A program made the translations under genes and the position numbers. Below are positions 17,238 to 25,569 of a stretch of 64,000 nucleotides of DNA, piece by piece. Source of the stretch: Tianweitania populi (lineage in GTDB: Bacteria > Pseudomonadota > Alphaproteobacteria > Rhizobiales > Rhizobiaceae); the NCBI RefSeq assembly GCF_014652875.1, contig NZ_BMZQ01000001.1, positions 496,001-560,000 on the forward strand, written 5' to 3'. Under the pieces are notes generated by a model. That model had not been told where the DNA came from and searched no databases. It saw only the letters and a list, made by a program, of their open reading frames with translations. Position 1 is the first letter of the stretch; the number at the start of each line of letters is the position of its first letter.

Positions 17238-18734
17238 ATGGCGCTTCGTCCCACTATCCGCTTCGCTCCCCTCGATTGTCCGCAAACCGGCACCGTGCTC
17301 GTGCTGGCAGGCGAGGGCGCAACCTTCTCCGAAGCCGCGAAGTCGTGCGATCCCTCCGGTGTGTTGACGCGCGCGGCAAAGATCGCCGAATTCGAAGGCA
17401 AGCTGGCCAGCACCGTCGAGGTCATTGCGCCTGAAGGCGCTTCGGTGGACCGGCTGGTGGCGATCGGCGCCGGCAAGACCGACAAGCTCGATGAAATCGC
17501 CTGGTCGCGCATCGGCGGCGTTGCAATGGCTGCAGCACGCCGCGCCACGGAAATCGTCGTGATTGCCGATCTGCCGGACGCTTCCGTCTCGGCAGCGGAC
17601 ATCGCCGGTCTGGCGCAGGGCGTGCTGCTGCGCTCCTACACCTTCGACAAGTACAAGACGAAGAAGACGGACGACGCTGAAAGCAAGCCGGCCGACAAAG
17701 CTGCCACGATCACCATCCATTGCGCCGATCCGGCGGCTGCGGAACAAGCCTTCACATCGGCGCAGGCCGTCGCCGATGGCGTGATTCTTGCGCGCGACCT
17801 CGTTAATGAGCCCGCCAACCTGCTGGGCCCTGTCGAGTTCGCCGACAAGATCCAGGCGCTCAGCGAAGTCGGCGTCGAAGTCGAGATCCTCACCGAAACG
17901 GAAATGACCAAGCTCGGCATGGGCGCGCTGCTCGGCGTGGCTCAGGGCTCCGTTCGCCCGCCACGTCTTGCCATCATGCGCTGGAATGGCGGTGCGGAAG
18001 GCGAGCAGCCCGTTGCTTTCATCGGCAAGGGCGTGACCTTTGATTCCGGTGGCATCTCCATCAAGCCTGCTGCCGGCATGGAAGACATGAAGGGCGATAT
18101 GGGCGGTGCCGCTGCCGTCACCGGCCTCATGCATGCGCTCGCTGCCCGCAAGTCCAAGGCAAACGTCATCGGCATCGTCGGCCTCGTCGAGAACATGCTG
18201 GACGGCAATGCCCAGCGCCCGGGCGACATCGTCACCTCCATGTCCGGCCAGACCATCGAAGTGCTGAACACCGATGCGGAAGGCCGTCTCGTTCTGTGCG
18301 ATGCGCTGTGGTATGCCAAGGAAACCTACAAGCCGCGCTTCATGGTCAATCTGGCAACACTGACCGGTGCGATCATGGTGGCGCTCGGCCAGCACCATGC
18401 CGGCCTGTTCTCCAACAATGACGAATTGTCGGAGCGCCTGACCGCCGCCGGTCTGGCCACCGCCGAGAAGCTCTGGCGCATGCCGCTGGGACCGGAATAC
18501 GACAAGCTGATCGACAGCAAGAATGCCGACATGAAGAACATCGGGGGCCGCTTCGGCGGCGCGATCACGGCGGCGCAGTTCCTGCAGCGCTTCGTTGGCG
18601 ACACGCCCTGGGCGCATCTCGATATTGCCGGCACCGCGATGGGCTCGCCGGCAACCGACATCAGCCAGTCCTGGGCGTCCGGCTTCGGCGTGCGCCTGCT
18701 CGACCGTCTGGTGCGCGACAACTACGAGGCCTGA
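17238..18734 (+). CDS. pepA: Leucyl aminopeptidase (M17)
   Basis: PepA (498 residues) removes N-terminal amino acids with a two-metal centre. The M17 signature [10 protein letters not shown] is intact, as are the metal-ligand motif [14 protein letters not shown] and the MKGDMGGAA block. The N-terminal third is the variable macro-like domain. The ATG at 17238 follows AGGA with correct spacing; the frame open to 17196 adds no conserved sequence. holC follows 17 bp downstream, the same pepA-holC pair as in enterobacteria. Confidence 0.95.
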   Translation: MALRPTIRFAPLDCPQTGTVLVLAGEGATFSEAAKSCDPSGVLTRAAKIAEFEGKLASTVEVIAPEGASVDRLVAIGAGKTDKLDEIAWSRIGGVAMAAARRATEIVVIADLPDASVSAADIAGLAQGVLLRSYTFDKYKTKKTDDAESKPADKAATITIHCADPAAAEQAFTSAQAVADGVILARDLVNEPANLLGPVEFADKIQALSEVGVEVEILTETEMTKLGMGALLGVAQGSVRPPRLAIMRWNGGAEGEQPVAFIGKGVTFDSGGISIKPAAGMEDMKGDMGGAAAVTGLMHALAARKSKANVIGIVGLVENMLDGNAQRPGDIVTSMSGQTIEVLNTDAEGRLVLCDALWYAKETYKPRFMVNLATLTGAIMVALGQHHAGLFSNNDELSERLTAAGLATAEKLWRMPLGPEYDKLIDSKNADMKNIGGRFGGAITAAQFLQRFVGDTPWAHLDIAGTAMGSPATDISQSWASGFGVRLLDRLVRDNYEA

Positions 18735-18751
18735 GCGGGCCTTCGCCTGAA

Positions 18752-19201
18752 ATGACTGAGGTCCTGTTCTACCACCTGACCGAATCGACGCTCGAGGAGG
18801 CGCTTCCAGCCCTCCTCGAGCGTTCAGTCGCGCGCGGCTGGCGCGTAGTGGTGCAGTCCGGCAGCGAAGAACGCCGCGATGCGCTCGACGCCCATCTCTG
18901 GACCTTCCGCGATGACTCCTTCCTCGGCCACGGCATCGACCGCGATCTGCACGCAGCCGAGCAGCCCATCCTGCTGACAACCAGCCAGGACAACGCCAAC
19001 GAAGCCAAGATCCGCTTCATGGTCGACGCCGCCGAACCACCCGCAATCGACGCTTACGAACGCGCCGTCTTCCTGTTCGACGGCCACGACGCCCACCAAC
19101 TCGAAACCGCCCGCCGCCACTGGCGCGAGGTCAAATCAGCCGGACACCAGGCAACCTACTGGCAGCAAACGCCGGAGCGAAGGTGGGAGCGGAAGGCTTA
19201 G
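18752..19201 (+). CDS. holC: DNA polymerase III chi subunit
   Basis: HolC (149 residues) links the clamp loader to SSB. The start EVLFYHLTESTLEEALPALLERS and the central LWTFRDDSFLGHG match the chi family. It follows pepA by 17 bases and is likely co-transcribed with it. Length matches the family (about 150 residues). Confidence 0.93.
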   Translation: MTEVLFYHLTESTLEEALPALLERSVARGWRVVVQSGSEERRDALDAHLWTFRDDSFLGHGIDRDLHAAEQPILLTTSQDNANEAKIRFMVDAAEPPAIDAYERAVFLFDGHDAHQLETARRHWREVKSAGHQATYWQQTPERRWERKA

Positions 19202-19224
19202 AACTGGTAAAGTGCTACGTTCGG

Positions 19225-19246
19225 GCCTATCAATGTTCTGACAGGC
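19225..19246. promoter_or_regulatory. Imperfect palindrome upstream of dinJ/yafQ (candidate operator)
   Basis: GCCTATCA and TGACAGGC are inverted around a 6-bp centre, with seven of eight positions paired. The dyad ends just before the ribosome-binding site AAGGAG of the antitoxin gene. RelB/DinJ antitoxins autoregulate by binding such palindromes, so this is the natural operator candidate. Confidence 0.5.
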
Positions 19247-19258
19247 AAGGAGTGCGGA

Positions 19259-19522
19259 ATGTCTGCAGAACAGCTGTTAAAAGAAATAGCAGATCCGGCG
19301 ATTGAAGCGGAAGCTGCGGTCGCGCTGGAGAAGCAGGGCCTTACCTTGCCGGACGCGGTCAGGCGGCTTCTTGCTCATGTTGCGCAAGAAAAGAGCCTTC
19401 CGATCGAGCTACTTGCTCCCAACGAGAATTCGCTGGCTGCGATGGAAGAAGCCAAAAATGGCGATCTTCCAAGCTTCCAGAGCGTGCAGGCTTTGCTAAA
19501 CGAACTGCATGCGGACGATTGA
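19259..19522 (+). CDS. RelB/DinJ-family antitoxin
   Basis: This 87-residue protein ends like DinJ antitoxins: GLTLPDAVRRLLAHVAQEKSLPIEL, then an acidic tail that would wrap the toxin. The N-terminal ribbon strand, usually of the form TVRVDPELK, is replaced by MSAEQLLKEIADPAIEAEA, so the ribbon-helix-helix DNA-binding part is divergent. It overlaps the downstream toxin gene by 14 bases, the standard toxin-antitoxin layout. The pair probably acts in persistence or stability (family knowledge). Confidence 0.85.
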   Translation: MSAEQLLKEIADPAIEAEAAVALEKQGLTLPDAVRRLLAHVAQEKSLPIELLAPNENSLAAMEEAKNGDLPSFQSVQALLNELHADD

Positions 19523-19790
19523 ACGCACCAGTCAGTTTAAACGCGATTACAAGCGCGAAGCAAAGGGTCGTTATGGCGCGAGCCTTGATGCGGATCTCAC
19601 GCTGGTTCTTACCGCCTTGGCCTATGACAGTCTGCTCGAACCCCGTCACCGCGACCACGCGCTAACGGGTTCATGGAAAGATTTCCGCGACTGTCACATA
19701 CGCCCTGACCTGGTCCTGATCTATCAGAAGCCAGATGAGCATACGCTACGGCTCGTGCGACTGGGATCGCACTCAGAACTCGGTTTTTGA
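19509..19790 (+). CDS. YafQ-family mRNA interferase toxin
   Basis: This 93-residue RelE-superfamily ribonuclease cuts ribosome-bound mRNA. The residues known to matter in E. coli YafQ have counterparts: His50, His63, Asp67, His88 and the C-terminal Phe93. The segment GSWKDFRDCHIRPDLVLIYQ is the family core. The ATG lies inside the antitoxin gene. All key residues being present suggests an active toxin. It ends 7 bp before the convergent ABC-F gene. Confidence 0.9.
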   Translation: MRTIERTSQFKRDYKREAKGRYGASLDADLTLVLTALAYDSLLEPRHRDHALTGSWKDFRDCHIRPDLVLIYQKPDEHTLRLVRLGSHSELGF

Positions 19791-19797
19791 TAGCGAA

Positions 19798-21675
19798 CTA
19801 CTCCACCAAACCCTCTTCATATTGGCTCGACAAGTTCAGCCACTTCTCCTCGTTCACCGCGAGCGTCGACTCCAGCTGTGAGCGTTCCTTCGACAGCTGC
19901 GTCACGGCGCCGGGATCCTTGTCGTACAGGCGAGGATCGGCGAGCTGTTCCTCGATGCCGTTGATGCGCTTGCGTGTCCGTTCCATCAGGGCTTCCGTCG
20001 CCTTGATCTCCTTGGCGAGCGGCTCCAGCGCGGCGCGTCGTGCCGCAGCTTCGCGCCGCTTGTCGGCCTTGTTCGCCTTATCGGCCTCGCGCTTCTCCTT
20101 GCGGTCGCCGGTGCTGCCGGTCACCAGTTGGCGATAATCGGCCAGATCGCCGTCATAAGGCGCAACCGTGCCGTCCTTCACCAGCCAAAGTCGATCCGCC
20201 GTCGCTTCCAACAGATGGCGGTCGTGGCTGATGATGATGACGGCGCCGGAAAAGTCGTTGAGCGCCTCGATCAGCGCGGCACGGCTGTCGATGTCCAGAT
20301 GGTTGGTCGGCTCGTCGAGGATGAAGAGGTTCGGCCCGTCGAACACGGCCAGCCCCATCAGCAGGCGCGCTTTTTCGCCGCCCGACAGATCCTTCGCCGG
20401 CGTGTTCATCTTTTCCGTTGGCAGCCCGAACTGCGCAACGCGGCCGCGTACCTTTGACTCCGGCGCGTCCGGCATCATGCGGCGCACATGCTCGATGGCG
20501 TTTTCTTCCGGGCGCAGATCGTCCAGCTGGTGTTGCGCGAAGATCGAGACCTTCAGCTGCGGCGCAACCGTTATCGAGCCGGACTGCAAGGGCAGGCGGC
20601 TGGACAGGAGCTTCGCGAAGGTCGACTTGCCGTTGCCGTTGGCGCCGAGCAAAGCGATGCGGTCGTCCGCATCGATGCGCAGCGTCAGGTTCTTCAGGAT
20701 CGGCTTGCCTTCCGCATAGCCGACCGTTCCCTGTTGCATGGTGATGATCGGCGAGGCCACCGTCTTGACCGGCTCTGGGAAGTTGAACGGCGCGACATTG
20801 TCCTCGATCACCGCCGAGATCGGCTTCATCTTTTCCAGCGCTTTCAGGCGGGATTGCGCCTGGCGCGCCTTGGAAGCCTTGGCGCGGAAGCGCGCCACGA
20901 AGTCTTCCATATGCTTGCGCGCCGCTTCCTGCTTGACGCGCCCCTTCTCCTGCAAGGCGGCCTGTTCGCCGCGCTGGCGCTCGAACTGGTCATAGCCGCC
21001 GCGCCAGAGCGTCAGCTTCTTCTGGTCGAGATGGACGATCGAGTTGACGGCGCGGTTGAGCAGATCGCGATCATGGCTGATCAGCAGCACCGTATGCGGA
21101 TATTTGGAGACATAGTTCTCCAGCCACAGCGTGCCTTCGAGATCGAGATAGTTGGTCGGTTCGTCGAGCAACAGCAGGTCTGGCTGCGAAAACAGCACGG
21201 CTGCCAGTGCCACACGCATGCGCCAGCCGCCGGAAAAGGAGGAGGCGGGGCGCTGCTGCGCTTCAAGATCGAAGCCAAGGCCGGCGAGGATGGTCGAAGC
21301 GCGCGCTTCCGCCGAATGCGCGTCGATGTCGGCGAGGCGGATCTGGATATCCGCGATGCGCTCGGGATCGGTCGCAGTCTCTGCCTCTTCGAGCAAAGAC
21401 AGCCGTTCCTTGTCGGCCTTCAGCACGATCTCGATCAACGCTTCTTCGGTGCCCGGCGCTTCCTGCGCCACCTGGCCAAGCTTCAAGCCCTTCGGCAGGC
21501 TGACCGAACCGGTTTCGCTCGCGAGATCGCCGGTGATCGCCTTGAACAGCGTGGTCTTGCCCGTGCCGTTGCGCCCGACAAGGCCGGCCTTGGTTCCCGC
21601 CGGCAAAGTGAGGGAGGCGTGATCCAGCAGAAGCCGGCCGGCAATACGCAAGGAAAGATCATTGATGATAAGCAT
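19798..21675 (-). CDS. ABC-F family ATPase (Uup/YheS type)
   Basis: This 625-residue soluble protein has two ABC domains in one chain and no membrane helices: Walker A GRNGTGKTT and GANGNGKST, signatures SGGWRM and SGGEKAR, and Walker B LLLDEPTNYLD and FILDEPTNHLD. Between them is the PtIM linker with basic coiled coil, and after the second domain a charged coiled-coil tail (TGDRKEKREADKANKADKR). ABC-F proteins act on the ribosome at the E site. The tail favours Uup/YheS over EttA. Start ATG at 21675. Confidence 0.93.
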   Translation of the reverse strand: MLIINDLSLRIAGRLLLDHASLTLPAGTKAGLVGRNGTGKTTLFKAITGDLASETGSVSLPKGLKLGQVAQEAPGTEEALIEIVLKADKERLSLLEEAETATDPERIADIQIRLADIDAHSAEARASTILAGLGFDLEAQQRPASSFSGGWRMRVALAAVLFSQPDLLLLDEPTNYLDLEGTLWLENYVSKYPHTVLLISHDRDLLNRAVNSIVHLDQKKLTLWRGGYDQFERQRGEQAALQEKGRVKQEAARKHMEDFVARFRAKASKARQAQSRLKALEKMKPISAVIEDNVAPFNFPEPVKTVASPIITMQQGTVGYAEGKPILKNLTLRIDADDRIALLGANGNGKSTFAKLLSSRLPLQSGSITVAPQLKVSIFAQHQLDDLRPEENAIEHVRRMMPDAPESKVRGRVAQFGLPTEKMNTPAKDLSGGEKARLLMGLAVFDGPNLFILDEPTNHLDIDSRAALIEALNDFSGAVIIISHDRHLLEATADRLWLVKDGTVAPYDGDLADYRQLVTGSTGDRKEKREADKANKADKRREAAARRAALEPLAKEIKATEALMERTRKRINGIEEQLADPRLYDKDPGAVTQLSKERSQLESTLAVNEEKWLNLSSQYEEGLVE

Positions 21676-21724
21676 GTCCGGCTTTTGCCTGCTAGCACGC
21701 CTTGGCGCAAGCGCAGGCTGGAGC

Positions 21725-21759
21725 CGAAAACGCAAAACGGCCCGCCGAAGCGGGCCGTT
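21725..21759 (-). terminator. Terminator of the glycine-rich repeat protein gene
   Basis: A perfect 10-bp stem AACGGCCCGC/GCGGGCCGTT (21736-21745 and 21750-21759) with a 4-nt loop is followed on the minus strand by a T-rich stretch (TTGCGTTTTC). It lies 22 bases past the stop codon of the upstream minus-strand gene. Confidence 0.85.
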
Positions 21760-21781
21760 GCATCTGGGAGGATCCAGTTAA

Positions 21782-22741
21782 TTACCGGCCGCAGGCGTCA
21801 ACCGTTTCGGCAGAATATTCTGAACTGTTAGCCTGCACATCCAGACAGAGCTTTTTCTTGCGGTTCAGAACACGACCGTTGACAGCTGTGGTGCCCACAC
21901 GAGGCGCACCAACCGTTCTGCTTGTGGTCGTTGACGAGGTCGCGGTTTGCGTCGGCGGTGCGTAAGGATTGCCAACGCCCGGACGGTTGGCGTTCACCGG
22001 GTTGCTGATACCGCCGCCGGGCGTCGTACCGGCGCCCGGCGTGCCGCCGGTCCCATTGCCGCCGAAGCCATCGTCTCCGCCGGTGCCGCCATTGCGGCCA
22101 CCGGTACGAACATTGACGTTGGCGTTCACGCCATTACGACCACCCAGTGATGCGCCGACACCGGCATTCACACCCCGACCGCCACCGAGCGATGCCGCAG
22201 CACCGGCATTGACGCCATCACGGCCACCGACCGAAGCGCCGAGGCCGGCATTCACGCCGCGTCCACCGCCAATTCCGACGCCTGCGCCAGCACCAATGCC
22301 ATCACGGCCACCAGCGGATGCGCCGACGCCTGCACCGATGCCACCGCCGTTACCACCGCGCCCGCCACCGATCCCAGCGCCCGCGCCGGCACCGATGCCG
22401 CCACCGCCGCCAACCGATGCGCCGGCACCGGCACCAACACCGCCGCCACCACCGACAGACGCACCAGCACCTGCACCGACGCCGCCTGCGCCACCGACCG
22501 ATGCGCCTGCACCAGCACCGACGCCGCCGCTGCCATTGCCGCCAATACCAGCGCCTGCACCGATCCCACCGGCGCCGCCGACGGATGCGCCAGCACCGAT
22601 GCCGTCACCGCCCACCGAGGCGCCAACACCCACGCCGCCGACGCTTGCGCCGACATCGAGGGCGGCTGCGGGATAAGCAGCCGAGATCAACAAAAGTCCA
22701 CCGAAAACGGAGGAAGCGAAAGTCTTCGTACGCATAGCCAT
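21782..22741 (-). CDS. Secreted protein of 14-residue glycine-rich repeats
   Basis: This 319-residue protein has a signal peptide (1-27, ending YPAAA). Residues 31-218 are about 13 tandem units of 14 residues with the pattern G-[VI]-[GN]-A-G-x-G-A-S-[VL]-G-G-x-x; the later units replace GIGAG by GVNAG and end in GGRD, GGGR or GGRN. A Gly/Pro/Thr-rich linker (219-280) and a short C-terminal domain with two cysteines (299 and 317) follow. The start ATG at 22741 has AAGGAA seven bases upstream. I recognise no family. The regular period suggests an extended beta structure at the cell surface or a matrix protein (inference). It has its own terminator. Confidence 0.8.
   Translation of the reverse strand: MAMRTKTFASSVFGGLLLISAAYPAAALDVGASVGGVGVGASVGGDGIGAGASVGGAGGIGAGAGIGGNGSGGVGAGAGASVGGAGGVGAGAGASVGGGGGVGAGAGASVGGGGGIGAGAGAGIGGGRGGNGGGIGAGVGASAGGRDGIGAGAGVGIGGGRGVNAGLGASVGGRDGVNAGAAASLGGGRGVNAGVGASLGGRNGVNANVNVRTGGRNGGTGGDDGFGGNGTGGTPGAGTTPGGGISNPVNANRPGVGNPYAPPTQTATSSTTTSRTVGAPRVGTTAVNGRVLNRKKKLCLDVQANSSEYSAETVDACGR
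22088..22651 (-). repeat. 42-bp tandem coding repeats
   Basis: The DNA under residues 31-218 of the glycine-rich protein repeats with a 42-bp period, about 13 degenerate copies. The copies around residues 73-114 are most alike at the protein level, which suggests recent duplication there. Such arrays can change copy number by slippage. Confidence 0.75.
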
Positions 22742-22880
22742 TTCCCGTTCCTTTGAATTTGCTTGGCCGGTCTGTCCGACCTCGAAAGCAAAGACGCGCG
22801 GGTACAGGAAACGTTTCACGGCTCCTGTAAGCATGCTTTACGTACACCTTAACGACGACTTGCAGCTTTACTGATGGTGC

Positions 22881-23390
22881 TCAAGCAAAGGGTCGCCCTT
22901 CGCCGCGCTGGAAGCTGATGAGGTCGAGATTAGGCGCAGGCTGGCCGAGCATGGTCAGAACGGCGCTCGCCTGGCCGCGATGATGTGTCTGGTGATTGAA
23001 GAAGTGGTATAGCGCCGGCGCCAGCCGCTGGCTGATGGTGCGCATGTCGCTCACGGTCGTATAAGAAAAGCGCCCCGCAAAATCCGCTTCGTCCAGACCG
23101 TTGATCCAGTCCGAGATCCGCTTGTCCTCGCTGTCGCGCGCGATTCGCAGCGGCGCGAAGTTCGGATGGATGATCGTGTTGAGCGCGCTAGGCGCTTCGC
23201 CGCGTCCCGTAAACCGCTTCAGCCAGATGCGGTCGGCCACCAGGATGTGGTTCAGCGTGCCGCACAGCGAACGAAAGAACACGCCGGTGTCGCGCGTGAA
23301 CTCGTCGTCGGACAAGGCCGCAGCTGCATCATAGATCGCCCGGTTCGCCCAGCTGTTATATGCAGCGAACATCTGGAATTCCTGTTTCAT
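22881..23390 (-). CDS. DinB-family (YfiT-like four-helix) protein
   Basis: This 169-residue protein has the DinB superfamily pattern: FAAYNSWANRAIYDA at the start, the first metal histidine in TLNHILVADRIWL, and the paired histidines in HFFNHQTHHRGQ. The fold binds a divalent metal; members include thiol-dependent transferases and hydrolases, and the substrate here cannot be told. The ATG at 23390 starts directly at MKQEFQMFAAYN. It is divergent from the glutathione transferase gene at 23446, with 55 bases between the starts. Confidence 0.88.
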   Translation of the reverse strand: MKQEFQMFAAYNSWANRAIYDAAAALSDDEFTRDTGVFFRSLCGTLNHILVADRIWLKRFTGRGEAPSALNTIIHPNFAPLRIARDSEDKRISDWINGLDEADFAGRFSYTTVSDMRTISQRLAPALYHFFNHQTHHRGQASAVLTMLGQPAPNLDLISFQRGEGRPFA

Positions 23391-23445
23391 CGCTCGCCTT
23401 TCTGATGCAGCGTTGCGGGGCGCTTTGAGTCCCGGAGGTGATGCC

Positions 23446-24138
23446 TTGTCCATTAAGCTTTATGATCTCGTCGGCAAGGATCATTCCCGTCCTTTCAGCC
23501 CGCATTGCTGGAAGGTGAAGATGGCGCTGGCGCACAAGGGCCTGTCTTTCGAGACCATCCCCACGCCCTTCACCGCAATTCCTGCGGTGGAAGAGGGCGC
23601 CTCAAAGATCATCCCAGTGATCCGCGACGGCGACACGATCGTGTCGGATAGCTTCGCCATCGCGCTTTATCTCGAACACACCTATCCCCATCGTCCCACT
23701 TTGTTCGGCGGCGAGGGTGGCGAGGCGATGGCGCGCTTCATCGAGCGCTGGTCGTTCCTCACCGTGCATCCTTTCATTGCGACGTCGGCCCTGATGGACA
23801 TCTACGAGCGCTTGAAACCCGTTGATCAGGCGCACTTCCGCAAGACCCGCGAAGCCCGTTTCAACAAGCCTCTGGAAGAAGTGCCCGTTGGCCGCGACAA
23901 CCGGCTCGAAACCTTCCGCGCCAATCTCGCACCGCTGCGCACCATGCTGGGCGACCAGCCCTTTATCGGCGGCGCCACGCCCTTGTTCTGCGATTACATC
24001 GTGTTCGGCGCGCTGCAATGGGCGCGAGTCATCTCGCCCTACGGGTTCCTTGCCGGCGATGATCCGGTCGACGCCTGGTTCCAGCGCTGCCTTCAGTTGC
24101 ACGAAGGCCTCGGCGCCAGCGTGCCCGCCGCAGCCTGA
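23446..24138 (+). CDS. Glutathione S-transferase family protein (beta-etherase-like)
   Basis: This 230-residue protein has a thioredoxin-like N-terminal domain (LYDLVGKDHSRPFSPHCWKVKMAL, with the Ser/Cys-containing loop), the cis-Pro region IIPVIRDG, and SDSFAIALYLE for glutathione binding; the helical C-terminal domain follows. The pattern resembles LigE/LigF-type beta-etherases rather than housekeeping GSTs, but substrate is unknown. Start is TTG at 23446, six bases after a strong GGAGGT; there is no in-frame ATG nearby. Confidence 0.85.
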   Translation: MSIKLYDLVGKDHSRPFSPHCWKVKMALAHKGLSFETIPTPFTAIPAVEEGASKIIPVIRDGDTIVSDSFAIALYLEHTYPHRPTLFGGEGGEAMARFIERWSFLTVHPFIATSALMDIYERLKPVDQAHFRKTREARFNKPLEEVPVGRDNRLETFRANLAPLRTMLGDQPFIGGATPLFCDYIVFGALQWARVISPYGFLAGDDPVDAWFQRCLQLHEGLGASVPAAA

Positions 24139-24221
24139 GTCGCGCCAAGGCTTGGCAACAGGGAGGGCGCTCTGTATAGGACGCCCACCTCCCGAACCCC
24201 CAAGCACAGGACAACAGGACC

Positions 24222-24644
24222 ATGGCGGTAGAGCGTACTTTTTCGATGATCAAGCCGGATGCGACCAAGCGCAACCTCACCGGCGCGATCACCAAGATGC
24301 TGGAAGATGCCGGCCTGCGCGTTGTCGCATCGCGCCGCGTCTGGATGAGCCGCCGCGAAGCCGAAGGCTTCTACGCCGTGCACAAGGATCGTCCGTTCTT
24401 CGGCGAGCTGGTTGAATCCATGTCGGCTGGTCCGACGGTGGTTCAGGTTCTGGAAGGCGAAAACGCCATCCTGAAGAACCGCGAAATCATGGGCGCCACC
24501 AACCCGGCCAACGCCGACGAAGGCACGATCCGCAAGGTGCATGCACTGTCGATCGGCGAAAACTCGGTTCACGGCTCGGACGCCCCGGAAACCGCTGCGA
24601 TCGAGATCGCCTACTGGTTCTCGCAGACCGAAGTCGTCGGCTGA
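24222..24644 (+). CDS. ndk: Nucleoside diphosphate kinase
   Basis: Ndk (140 residues) equilibrates NTP pools by a ping-pong reaction through a phosphohistidine, here His117 in [31 protein letters not shown] is the family start. Length is normal. The gene is followed by an unusual terminator whose loop holds a 108-bp repeat element. Confidence 0.97.
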   Translation: MAVERTFSMIKPDATKRNLTGAITKMLEDAGLRVVASRRVWMSRREAEGFYAVHKDRPFFGELVESMSAGPTVVQVLEGENAILKNREIMGATNPANADEGTIRKVHALSIGENSVHGSDAPETAAIEIAYWFSQTEVVG

Positions 24645-24666
24645 TTATCTGCTGACCGGAAACAAG

Positions 24667-24797
24667 AAAGCCCAGCCTAGAGCAATTCCAGCAAAAGTGC
24701 GAAGCGGTTTTGCGTCCGGAAATTGCGTCTAAACAAAGAGCTAGAGCGTCTTCGGCGACACTTATGTCGCCCAAAATGCTCTAGCGCCGGGCTTTTT
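24667..24797. terminator. Bidirectional ndk/moaE terminator interrupted by a repeat
   Basis: AAAGCCC (24667-24673) pairs with GGGCTTT (24789-24795) and T-runs lie at both outer flanks (TTTTT at 24793-24797 on plus; CTTTCTTG on minus). The arms are 115 bases apart because the palindromic repeat at 24677-24784 occupies the loop. The moaE stop codon overlaps the T-run. Confidence 0.7.
24677..24784. repeat. Palindromic intergenic repeat (RIME-like mosaic element)
   Basis: The element is bounded by CTAGAGCA and TGCTCTAG. Its left module pairs CAATTCC with GGAAATTG and, inside, GCAAAA with TTTTGC. Its right module (from the second CTAGAGCG) pairs GGCGACA with TGTCGCC. The left part, with GTGCGAAGCGGTTTTGCGTC, is the pattern I know from abundant rhizobial intergenic elements of the RIME type. 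This is the only copy I see in the window. Family name is from memory and should be confirmed. Confidence 0.75.
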
Positions 24798-25282
24798 CAT
24801 GAGCGCTCGAAACCTTCCGCAGCCGACCAGCGCTGCAAGGCCTCGTCATCACTCTCCTTGGCGTCCACCCAGCCGCCATCGCTGCCATCGGCCGCAATCA
24901 GCTTTTTCCAGAACGGCGCCTTGGATTTCAGAAAGTCCATCAGGAACGCCGCGCCATCAAACGCAGCCTGCCGATGCGCTGAGGCCGCCAACACCAGCAC
25001 GATGTTTTCGCCCGGTTCAACGCGGCCATAGCGATGGATGGCGGTTATCGCCTGCAACGGCCACCGCTCCGCAGCCTGAAGCGCAATCTCGTTGATCGCC
25101 CGTTCCGCCATGCCGGGATAATGCTCGAGCTCTAGCGCTGCCAACGACCCGCCATCATCACGGCAGATGCCGGAGAAGGTCACAACCGCGCCGATCCCGG
25201 GATGCCCGGCTGTGGCGAGCGCGATCTCGCGGGCAATGTCGAAATCGTCCCTTTGAACGCGAATGACGGGCTTGATCGCCAT
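24797..25282 (-). CDS. moaE: Molybdopterin synthase catalytic subunit
   Basis: MoaE (161 residues) transfers sulfur from MoaD thiocarboxylate to precursor Z, making the dithiolene of molybdopterin. Family motifs GAVVTFSGICRD, ELEHYPGMAE, AITAIHRYGRVEPGE and the Lys-rich KSKAPFWKK catalytic region are present. It starts 5 bases after moaD, as expected for two subunits made together. Confidence 0.95.
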   Translation of the reverse strand: MAIKPVIRVQRDDFDIAREIALATAGHPGIGAVVTFSGICRDDGGSLAALELEHYPGMAERAINEIALQAAERWPLQAITAIHRYGRVEPGENIVLVLAASAHRQAAFDGAAFLMDFLKSKAPFWKKLIAADGSDGGWVDAKESDDEALQRWSAAEGFERS

Positions 25283-25287
25283 AACGA

Positions 25288-25569
25288 TCAGCCTCCGGTC
25301 ATGGGCGGAAACAGCCCGATCTCGCGTGCGTTGCCGATCGGCTCGTCATGGTCGGCATGTTCGTGGTCGAGCGCAACGCGAATGACATCGGGGACCTGCA
25401 GCGCCTGCTCATAGCCTTCGCCGCGATCCTTCAGCCAATGAAGAAGGTCGCGCACGGTGACAACGGAGGAGGGGATTGCCATCTCCTCTTGCGCCACGCC
25501 GATCCGCTCGCGGACCCAGGCGAAGTAAACCAGTTTGACCGGCCTACTCGTCGATGATGTGTTTGGCAC
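25288..25569 (-). CDS. moaD: Molybdopterin synthase sulfur-carrier subunit
   Basis: MoaD is a ubiquitin-like sulfur carrier. The protein ends in the diagnostic Gly-Gly (FPPMTGG) that becomes the thiocarboxylate, and has LVYFAWVRERIG near the start. The start is uncertain: GTG at 25569 gives 93 residues and ATG at 25587 gives 99; neither has a clear ribosome-binding site and both lie inside the pgsA 3' end, so translation is probably coupled to pgsA. Confidence 0.9.
   Translation of the reverse strand: MPNTSSTSRPVKLVYFAWVRERIGVAQEEMAIPSSVVTVRDLLHWLKDRGEGYEQALQVPDVIRVALDHEHADHDEPIGNAREIGLFPPMTGG

Noticed and set aside
17109-18980. A 623-codon minus-strand open frame across pepA
   Set aside because: It mirrors pepA codon structure, has no family resemblance and begins with low-complexity Arg/Gly.
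22088-22651. CRISPR-like or collagen-like array
   Set aside because: The 42-bp repeats have no spacers and are in frame in a coding region; the protein lacks Gly-X-Y triplets.
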